This document shows positions 14,618 to 19,635 of a stretch of 19,635 nt of DNA, piece by piece. Positions within the stretch are counted from its first letter, which is position 1. Every line of letters begins with the position of its first letter. The DNA is from DATGUP01 sp035301265 (GTDB lineage: Bacteria; Bacillota; Bacilli; Bacillales; Amphibacillaceae), in assembly GCA_035301265.1 (NCBI GenBank), contig DATGUP010000014.1, positions 1-19,635 of the forward strand. The letters are read 5' to 3'. Under the pieces are notes generated by a model that saw only the letters and a list, made by a program, of their open reading frames with translations, ran no database searches and was not told the origin of the DNA. The position numbers were made by a program, and so were the translations under genes.

Positions 14618-15691
14618 GTGGTTACGATTAGTTTATGCATGATAGTGAAAAATGAAGCGGACGTACTGGAAAGATGCTTGAATTCTGTTAAGGATATTGT
14701 CGATGAAATCAACATTATCGACACAGGATCTACTGACAACACAACAAAAATCGCCAAAATATATACTGATCGCGTGTTTCACTTTAGATGGACCGGCAAA
14801 TTTAAAGATGCGCGTAATGAATCGTTCAAACATGCCACAATGGATTATATTTTTTACCTTGATGCTGATGATGTATTATTGGAAGAAGACCGCGAAAAAC
14901 TAAAAATGTTAAAGCAAACATTGAATCCTGCTATCGATTCGGTCTCCATGTACTATCACGCTGGTATTGATGAATACGGAAATGTAACATTGAAATACCG
15001 GAGAAACCGGCTTGTCAAACGAAACCGTCATTTCGTGTGGAAAGGTGACTGCCACAATTATTTAGATGTTTCCGGAAACATTCTCAATACTGACATCGCA
15101 ATCACCCATATCAAAAACAGCCATGCAACGGAACGCAACCTCGCTATTTATAAACAAAAAATCAACAACGGTGATTCTTTAACACCGCGAGATTATTTTT
15201 ACTACGGCAACGAGCTACGCGAACATGGTTATGATAAAGCAGCGATCGAGCAGTATTCGAAAAACATCAACATGGAAAGCGGATGGACCGAAGATAAAAT
15301 GTACGCCTGCATTTTCCGAGCGGATTGCTGGCGCAGACTGGGAAAGTATGAACATGAATTAGCTTCCTTACTGGAGGCATTCACCTTTTCCAAAGACCCG
15401 CGTCCGGAAATCTGCTGCCGCATGGGCATGCATCTGCAACAAAAAGGGTTGTTTCATACAGCTTTATTTTGGTATCAACTTGCCACACATCAAAAAGACA
15501 ACCCTAATAAATGGAGTTTTACCTACCCTGCTTACGCTACGTGGTATCCTCATCTTCAATCAGCCATTTGCTATTACAATTTGCAAGATTTTGCAAATGC
15601 GTTTAAGCATAACGAAAAGGCTCGTGAATACCGTCCACACGATGAGCTCATTCTTTTCAACAAGGCTCTACTGGAGAAAAAAATAAATTAA
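14618..15691 (+). CDS. Family 2 glycosyltransferase with helical-repeat tail (SunS-like)
   Basis: A protein of 357 residues. The N-terminal GT-A domain opens with SLCMIVKNEADVLERCLNSV (5-24), then DTGSTDNT at 35-42 for the nucleotide and DADD at 82-85, the metal-binding DxD. The wording is close to the SunS/YfnE type of Bacillus glycosyltransferases. From about residue 190 the protein is helical and TPR-like (DYFYYGNELREHGYDKAAIEQYSKNI, later WYPHLQSAICYYNLQDFANAFKHNEKA), a platform that often binds a peptide or protein acceptor. The start is GTG 14618, six bases after AGGAGG. It follows the NTTRR-F1 gene across a terminator, so that protein is a reasonable acceptor candidate. Family sure; substrate unknown. 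Confidence 0.85.
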   Translation: MVTISLCMIVKNEADVLERCLNSVKDIVDEINIIDTGSTDNTTKIAKIYTDRVFHFRWTGKFKDARNESFKHATMDYIFYLDADDVLLEEDREKLKMLKQTLNPAIDSVSMYYHAGIDEYGNVTLKYRRNRLVKRNRHFVWKGDCHNYLDVSGNILNTDIAITHIKNSHATERNLAIYKQKINNGDSLTPRDYFYYGNELREHGYDKAAIEQYSKNINMESGWTEDKMYACIFRADCWRRLGKYEHELASLLEAFTFSKDPRPEICCRMGMHLQQKGLFHTALFWYQLATHQKDNPNKWSFTYPAYATWYPHLQSAICYYNLQDFANAFKHNEKAREYRPHDELILFNKALLEKKIN

Positions 15692-15718
15692 AATCCTGAC
15701 TCTGAAAAGTCAGGATTT
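15691..15718. terminator. Bidirectional terminator between convergent genes
   Basis: A perfect 11-bp stem (AAATCCTGACT 15691-15701 with AGTCAGGATTT 15708-15718) has a 6-base loop. The plus side ends in a short T-run; the minus side runs into TAATTTATTTTTTTC. It serves the glycosyltransferase and the minus-strand gene ending at 15758. Confidence 0.82.
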
Positions 15719-15757
15719 TAGTGATTGAAGTCATGATGCGTGTCTCTTGCTCGTTTG

Positions 15758-16504
15758 TTATGGCAACGGAGGCGTAGGTGGTGTAGGCGGGGTAGGTGGC
15801 GTTAAAGCCGATGTCAATGGCATGATTTTGTATGGCGTATTGATCGTGCGAGGGACCGTTATTGGATCGTAGTGCCGGTGTTCTAAATCAACGAACTTAC
15901 CATCTCTTTCAATACCGGTGCGAACGAGGGTGACATGAGTCCGGATGACAGCTTTAAACAAGAGCAGATTGACAACAAGTCCGCCGTTTGGCCCTGTTCC
16001 TAGCAATGGCTGGTTCAACGTTTTTTCGATAACCGGCTCTCTGACGATCACTTGATCGCTTGGGCATGCACCTGGACATTCCATCGTTTCTTGGAAGAAA
16101 ATCTGGATCGGGATATTGAGAGGCAATCCAGGTGGAAGTGGTGCATTAGCTGTGACATTCAATGTCGCTGGGATATTGCCAAAGACCATCACTGCATCGT
16201 TTAAAGCCGTTGCCTCTTGCTGAACCCCCGCATAATTAGGAACAACCTCTACATTGAGCCCGGCAGGCAAGCCAAGACCGGCAATAAAATCGTAAATGGG
16301 CGATCCTGGAGCACCGGCTTCAACGGCAAAAGGCATGGTGAATTCGGCGGTTGTTAAGACATTTTTAGAACAAACAACTTTTTCAACTAAATCACCGTGT
16401 TCTCGGCAAATATCGCATTTATTCACTTCACAATTGTGTTTGCAATATTTCGGTGCATGATGGTGATGGGCATCATGATGATAAAAGCTTCCACGTTTAA
16501 CCAA
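15758..16504 (-). CDS. His/Cys-rich probable spore-surface protein with PPT-repeat tail
   Basis: A protein of 248 residues that I do not firmly recognise. The N terminus is histidine-rich (HHDAHHHH), followed by C-x3-C-x4-C-x2-C-x2-H, which could bind metal or cross-link through disulfides. The centre (about residues 42-220) looks beta-rich (NVEVVPNYAGV, IPIQIFFQETMECPGACPSDQV, AVIRTHVTLVRTG), and the protein ends in TPPTPPTPPTPPLP. Some Firmicute spore surface proteins share this build. The start is a TTG at 16504, 8 bases after AAGGAGG; the longer frame to 16552 runs through that site. The setting between a glycosyltransferase and a CotY/CotZ gene supports a spore-surface role, which is inference. 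Confidence 0.65.
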   Translation of the reverse strand: MVKRGSFYHHDAHHHHAPKYCKHNCEVNKCDICREHGDLVEKVVCSKNVLTTAEFTMPFAVEAGAPGSPIYDFIAGLGLPAGLNVEVVPNYAGVQQEATALNDAVMVFGNIPATLNVTANAPLPPGLPLNIPIQIFFQETMECPGACPSDQVIVREPVIEKTLNQPLLGTGPNGGLVVNLLLFKAVIRTHVTLVRTGIERDGKFVDLEHRHYDPITVPRTINTPYKIMPLTSALTPPTPPTPPTPPLP

Positions 16505-16934
16505 CGAAAATTCCTCCTTAATGTTTTTTAGAAGTTCTCCTTTGCCTATCAACGTTCGTTTAGATTAGATAGGTTACTAAAACTCCTTACACTACTTTAT
16601 ATGTCATACGTACGTAGTTTGCATAGATACGTGTACTTGTACATTCGCATATTTTATCGTTTTGCATTGTGCAGATAAGGAGAAAGCCGTGCAAACACGG
16701 CTTTCCGGAGTGGAGACATCTTCATGGGTAATCAGCTACAAGTCTTGTACTGATTGCTATATATGTATTTCGAATCCGCGTTGATAGAAGCGGCTTGCTC
16801 CTATTTTAAATGGTTTTCCACAGATGTCTTAAGACACTCTATTCATTTTTACAGAAATAGACTAGAAAACAAGCGTAATGAAACGATGTTGAGTAAACTA
16901 TAACAACTTAACGCTTATGTATAGGAGAGAGAGC
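16505..16934. other. Divergent intergenic region between two spore-surface genes
   Basis: 430 bases hold the upstream regions of the His/Cys-rich gene (minus) and the CotY/CotZ gene (plus). TACGTACGTA is a 10-bp palindrome near 16605-16616, and on the minus strand CATATAAAG resembles a sigma-K -10 without a well-spaced AC. The hairpin at 16682-16705 is annotated separately. Short ATG frames here, such as MGNQLQVLY near 16724, are too small to call. Confidence 0.5.
16682..16705. terminator. Orphan perfect hairpin in the divergent spore-gene region
   Basis: GAAAGCCGTG (16682-16691) pairs perfectly with CACGGCTTTC (16696-16705) around a CAAA loop. No gene ends nearby on either strand and no T-run follows, so it may belong to a short untranslated RNA, a lost gene, or a processing site. 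Confidence 0.35.
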
Positions 16935-17483
16935 ATGGGAACATTTCGAAAAGGATTCGAAGCGCAGCCAGCCTGCACTACGGAGCATCATTGTGTATGT
17001 AGCACTGTTCAACGCATTTATCAAGTGCAAATGAAGACGCACGAACAAGAGTGTTCTATAGGTTCTAATGCAACGATCCGCCAGTTGCGGGCACACAAAC
17101 GCGAGCCTCGCTATACAACCATTCCTTTCATGCTTTACCGTAAGAACGACACAGATCCCTTTACAGGAACAGGCATCGTTAAATATCATAACACAACACA
17201 GAACCAGCACTGTTTTGAATGTGTAGAATCACCGGTATTCAAAGTTAAACACATGGATAAAACATCAGGCTGTTGTGCAACACTTGAACTGCTTCTTCCC
17301 GTTAGTGACGATTGCATTTTTTCACCTCCAATGGAAGGAGATTACAAGAGTATACAGCAATTATTTCCGGTTGAACGTCCGGTCACAGGCTTCATGGAAA
17401 CCGGCATTTGCCTGACGGTGGAACTAAAGCATTTCATAGCCATCACATGTCTTGATCCGATGAATCCTTTACCTGCCGATTGA
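16935..17483 (+). CDS. Spore coat protein, CotY/CotZ family
   Basis: A cysteine-rich protein of 182 residues with 11 cysteines (C14, C20, C22, C40, C93, C96, C113, C114, C127, C159, C172). The segment CFECVESPVFKVKHMDKTSGCCATLELLLPV (about 93-123) and the C-terminal TGICLTVELKHFIAITCLDP match the CotZ/CotY family, whose members form the disulfide-linked outer crust or exosporium base layer of Bacillus spores. The N terminus is less conserved and somewhat longer than in B. subtilis CotZ. The start is ATG 16935, just after AGGAGAG; the ATG at 16917 overlaps this site. Made in the mother cell, it would be the anchoring layer for surface glycoproteins encoded nearby. Confidence 0.85.
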   Translation: MGTFRKGFEAQPACTTEHHCVCSTVQRIYQVQMKTHEQECSIGSNATIRQLRAHKREPRYTTIPFMLYRKNDTDPFTGTGIVKYHNTTQNQHCFECVESPVFKVKHMDKTSGCCATLELLLPVSDDCIFSPPMEGDYKSIQQLFPVERPVTGFMETGICLTVELKHFIAITCLDPMNPLPAD

Positions 17484-17574
17484 TTCGCAGGAACAGCCTA
17501 TTGTCTTCACGGCACTTTTCTATGCAGCGAAACTACTTCATGGTATGATGACGTTTGAAATGGAGGTTACAAGG

Positions 17575-17910
17575 ATGCGCGAATTTGAACCATTACATTC
17601 TATTAAGGCCATTGATGCATTTATTCAAGAGCATCCCCTTGCGTTACTCTTTGTCTCAAAACCTCACTGCAGCGTATGCCATGGGCTGTTGCCACAAATA
17701 AAGCAGTTGATGGGAGATTTTCCTGAGATCCAACTGGGACACGTGGATGCGAGTGAAGTTGAAAAAGTAGCTGGGCGGTTTCATATTTTTACGGTACCGG
17801 TTCTTTTATTATTCGTTGAAGGAAAAGAATCTATCCGAGAAGCACGGATTGTGCATATGGATTTGTTTCAAGAGAAATTAAAAAAGATATATGAAAATGT
17901 CGTCAAGTAA
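17575..17910 (+). CDS. Thioredoxin-like protein
   Basis: A cytoplasmic thioredoxin-fold protein of 111 residues without a signal peptide. The active site CSVC is at 32-35 in the context LLFVSKPHCSVCHGLLP, and the cis-proline P75 in FTVPVLLLF is present, as is the central VDASEV strand. The C-S-V-C pair and a lysine before it differ from classical WCGPC, as in Bacillus YtpP/YbdE-type small thioredoxin-like proteins, so it may act as a specific disulfide reductase. The start is ATG 17575, 8 bases after GGAGG, rather than the ATG at 17545. It is followed by a hairpin and faces the lipoprotein gene. Confidence 0.85.
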   Translation: MREFEPLHSIKAIDAFIQEHPLALLFVSKPHCSVCHGLLPQIKQLMGDFPEIQLGHVDASEVEKVAGRFHIFTVPVLLLFVEGKESIREARIVHMDLFQEKLKKIYENVVK

Positions 17911-17916
17911 GCAAAA

Positions 17917-17945
17917 GAAAGCCCGGATTGCCCCGGGTTTTCTAG
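17917..17945. terminator. Bidirectional terminator between convergent genes
   Basis: AAGCCCGG (17919-17926) pairs with CCGGGTTT (17933-17940), one pair being G.U on the plus strand. T-runs follow on both strands (TTTTCT on plus, TTTCTTTT on minus). It serves the thioredoxin-like gene and the lipoprotein gene ending at 17950. Confidence 0.8.
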
Positions 17946-17949
17946 TGTC

Positions 17950-18354
17950 TTATTCGTTTTTGCCGATGATCCGCCGCAAGTCTCTTGTCATCTCTGGCGG
18001 TATAACATAAACATCATTATGGCCAAAATAGCTCCACCGACTCGCTTTTCCTTCATCCCCTAGCCATAGGCGCAGCATGTGGGTTGGTGATTCATCGCCA
18101 GTCAATTCATAAACGCGCCATATATCATAATCTGAATCACTGTCTTCTGCCTTTGGGCCATCCTGTTTAACTGCATTTGTGATCGCTTGTTTTATCGCAC
18201 GGATGTTGTCATCATTCGTCACCGTGAAGAAAAACGATTCGTTCATTTTGTATGGACTGTTTGATTCTGAGACGTCCACTTCAGCAATGTCTTCATCAAG
18301 TGAATCCATCGTTTCCGACTGTTTCTGACATCCGGCGAACAATATGATCATCAA
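17950..18354 (-). CDS. Small lipoprotein with a disturbed start
   Basis: Up to 134 residues of unknown family. LFAGC at the N terminus is a lipobox (lipidated cysteine C9), followed by an acidic linker and a folded part of about 85 residues (FFFTVTNDDNIRAIKQAITNAV through MTRDLRRIIG). The signal peptide is too short, only 8 residues before the cysteine, and no ribosome binding site precedes TTG 18354 or ATG 18351. A good AGGAG and ATG lie at 18365-18367, but in another frame, with an in-frame TGA between. One inserted base would restore M-x-TAVLMIILFAGC. The start region is part of a 29-bp duplication. It may be a live gene with a weak start, a pseudogene or a sequencing error. It follows the large acidic gene on the same strand. 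Confidence 0.6.
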   Translation of the reverse strand: MMIILFAGCQKQSETMDSLDEDIAEVDVSESNSPYKMNESFFFTVTNDDNIRAIKQAITNAVKQDGPKAEDSDSDYDIWRVYELTGDESPTHMLRLWLGDEGKASRWSYFGHNDVYVIPPEMTRDLRRIIGKNE

Positions 18355-18355
18355 G

Positions 18356-18384
18356 ACAGCTGTTCATAATGGTTCACTCCTAAC
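18356..18384. repeat. 29-bp direct repeat, copy 1
   Basis: Identical to 18424-18452, with starts 68 bases apart. On the minus strand each copy carries a ribosome binding site, a start codon and the first codons (AGGAGTG...ATGAACAGCTGT). This copy lies directly before the lipoprotein frame. Confidence 0.9.
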
Positions 18385-18423
18385 TCGATTATCGCGTTTA
18401 AAATATCAATTCCTGACTCAATC

Positions 18424-18452
18424 ACAGCTGTTCATAATGGTTCACTCCTAAC
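18424..18452. repeat. 29-bp direct repeat, copy 2
   Basis: An exact second copy of 18356-18384, located between the stop of the large acidic gene (18470) and the lipoprotein. Its ATG leads to a five-codon frame (MNSCD) that ends in TGA, so it cannot start the lipoprotein. Confidence 0.9.
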
Positions 18453-18469
18453 GCTTGCATTGGATCGCT

Positions 18470-19635
18470 TTATTGAACTAGTGTGAGATTGTGCAATGAT
18501 AATGTGTAATCTTCATCGTTTGCCGAATCTTTTTCCACAATATTCCCTTCGTATACGATATCCCCTGTATCAGTATCTACTACAAAGAGTGAGGCTGGCT
18601 GCTCGGGCTTTACAGTCGGTGTGTATATCAACAGCCGGTTATGACTTATTGTCATATTAGGCTTTTGTGCTTCATCATCCATGCCATCATCTGCTGCGAT
18701 GTCATCAGCCACAGAATCGCCCATCGCATCATGCACACCCATCCGTTCTGAATCATCTGCAACAGAATCGTTCAACGCCCCTTTTGGCAAATCCACTTTG
18801 AACGCATCAGCCGTCGCCGCATCTGCGATATTATAAATGCTCACATGCAGCGTATGGTCTTCCATTTCCGTGACATATAAACGGGAGCCGTCAAACAAAT
18901 CCACATCAGGCTGTTTGCCCCATTCTTCGGACGGATCGAACGTCTCCACCTCACCTGTTGCAAAATCGTAGGCAAACAGTTCTCGGCTTAATTTTTCATC
19001 CATGTACATCCCATCGTCCATTTCTACGTATTCCGTCTCTACTTGACTGATAACCGCATATTCCTCAGGCTGGTAATCATCTGGTCCAGGCAGCTTCACA
19101 AAATCGATCGAATGGTTTTCATCCGGTTCAGTCGCCGTGATCACCGTTTCGTCATCGAGAAGCGTCTCTGCATCCATGTCGAAAGTATATACACGGATAG
19201 ACTGATCGCCATTATCATGAACATTTGACGTCATAATTTTCAGATTGTCGTCAATTCGCTGCACATCCTCCACCATGATAAAATGGATATCGTCCTCAAC
19301 GGCCGAAAGATGATAGTCAAAAGATGTTTCTTCATCCGTTTCTTTATCCAGAACATCGATAACCAGTGTAAAATCTGTGGGCTCCACCGAACGGTGAGCA
19401 GATGACATATCAGCATAAATAAGATATGTATCGTCTTCATAAAAGTTCAAAAATTCGGTTTTCTCCCGCATAAACCCGCGGTATTCACTTTCGAGACGCT
19501 GGAATAACGGCAATCCTCTCTCCATGTCCAGCTGTTTCCAATAAGGATATTCGCTTAAATACTTGCTGCCATCAGGCGTAATATATACCATTTCTTCAAT
19601 GGTATCTCTCTTATAGCTGCCTTGCAGGACGATAT
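18470..19635 (-). CDS. Large acidic protein of unknown function (partial at right edge)
   Basis: The frame is open to base 19635, so only the C-terminal 387 or so residues are present; the M at 19591 is probably internal (upstream codons read VLQGSYKRDTIEE). The protein is very rich in Asp and Glu and shows recurring beta-strand pairs with D-x-D-T-G-D-type turns (FVVDTDTGDIVYEG, FAYDFATGEVETF), like a beta-propeller or PQQ-like sheet. Between them lies a low-complexity acidic linker with two SVADD copies (about 100-130 residues from the C terminus). I do not recognise a family. The acidity suits either an extracellular protein or a salt-adapted host. It is upstream of the lipoprotein on the same strand and may share its transcript. 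Confidence 0.65.
   Translation of the reverse strand, partial: IVLQGSYKRDTIEEMVYITPDGSKYLSEYPYWKQLDMERGLPLFQRLESEYRGFMREKTEFLNFYEDDTYLIYADMSSAHRSVEPTDFTLVIDVLDKETDEETSFDYHLSAVEDDIHFIMVEDVQRIDDNLKIMTSNVHDNGDQSIRVYTFDMDAETLLDDETVITATEPDENHSIDFVKLPGPDDYQPEEYAVISQVETEYVEMDDGMYMDEKLSRELFAYDFATGEVETFDPSEEWGKQPDVDLFDGSRLYVTEMEDHTLHVSIYNIADAATADAFKVDLPKGALNDSVADDSERMGVHDAMGDSVADDIAADDGMDDEAQKPNMTISHNRLLIYTPTVKPEQPASLFVVDTDTGDIVYEGNIVEKDSANDEDYTLSLHNLTLVQ

Noticed and set aside
15765..15800. Tandem repeat-like DNA at the end of the His/Cys-rich gene, first taken as a possible CRISPR or satellite
   Set aside because: It is a 9-base coding repeat giving PPT triplets in the protein tail; there are no spacers.
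16724..16753. Nine-codon frame (MGNQLQVLY) after a GGAG
   Set aside because: Too short to support; a chance start signal is likely in this AT-rich region.
16908..17210. Minus-strand frame of 100 codons opposite the coat protein
   Set aside because: Antisense to a clear CotY/CotZ gene and without a ribosome binding site.

Overview
The window looks like chromosome from a spore-forming member of the Bacillaceae (Firmicutes). The evidence is strong AGGAGG-type ribosome binding sites on nearly every gene, Bacillus-style gene families, spore coat and exosporium proteins, and moderate GC. The very acidic protein at the right edge is compatible with a halophilic or alkaliphilic species, but that is only a hint. 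I see no rRNA, tRNA, CRISPR array, transposase or phage gene.

Left part (1-5200), ordinary metabolism, almost all on the minus strand after a partial RpiR/MurR-type regulator at the left edge: a DUF2269-like membrane protein, a fructosamine-kinase-family protein, a guanine-deaminase-like enzyme, a stand-alone PTS_EIIC_2 (PfoR-like) permease and D-alanine--D-alanine ligase. The permease has two CRP/FNR-type boxes (TGTGA-N6-TCACA) in its upstream region.

Middle (5200-8320): remains of a frameshifted small membrane protein, a SHOCT-domain miniprotein, and a four-gene operon on the plus strand. That operon encodes a small two-helix membrane protein followed by the IIB, IIC and IIA parts of a lactose/cellobiose/chitobiose-family PTS, and it ends in a clear hairpin. 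No glycosidase accompanies it here.

Right-centre (8375-17500), the most interesting part: a probable spore-surface glycosylation region. A minus-strand operon (DegT aminotransferase, Gfo/Idh/MocA dehydrogenase, left-handed beta-helix N-acetyltransferase) faces a plus-strand nucleotide-sugar 6-dehydrogenase. Together these are the four enzyme types of the WbpA-WbpB-WbpE-WbpD (Wlb) route from UDP-GlcNAc to UDP-2,3-diacetamido-2,3-dideoxyglucuronate. Next come a CgeB/YkvP-like glycosyltransferase, an exosporium-type NTTRR-F1 protein with a very short collagen-like stub, a SunS-like family 2 glycosyltransferase with a helical-repeat tail, a His/Cys-rich protein ending in PPT repeats, and a CotY/CotZ coat protein. 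Two promoters here fit the mother-cell sigma-K pattern (AC-N16-CATA), which would tie sugar synthesis to late sporulation.

Right end (17500-19635): a thioredoxin-like protein, a small lipoprotein whose start region is duplicated and apparently out of frame, and the C-terminal part of a large acidic protein that runs off the window.
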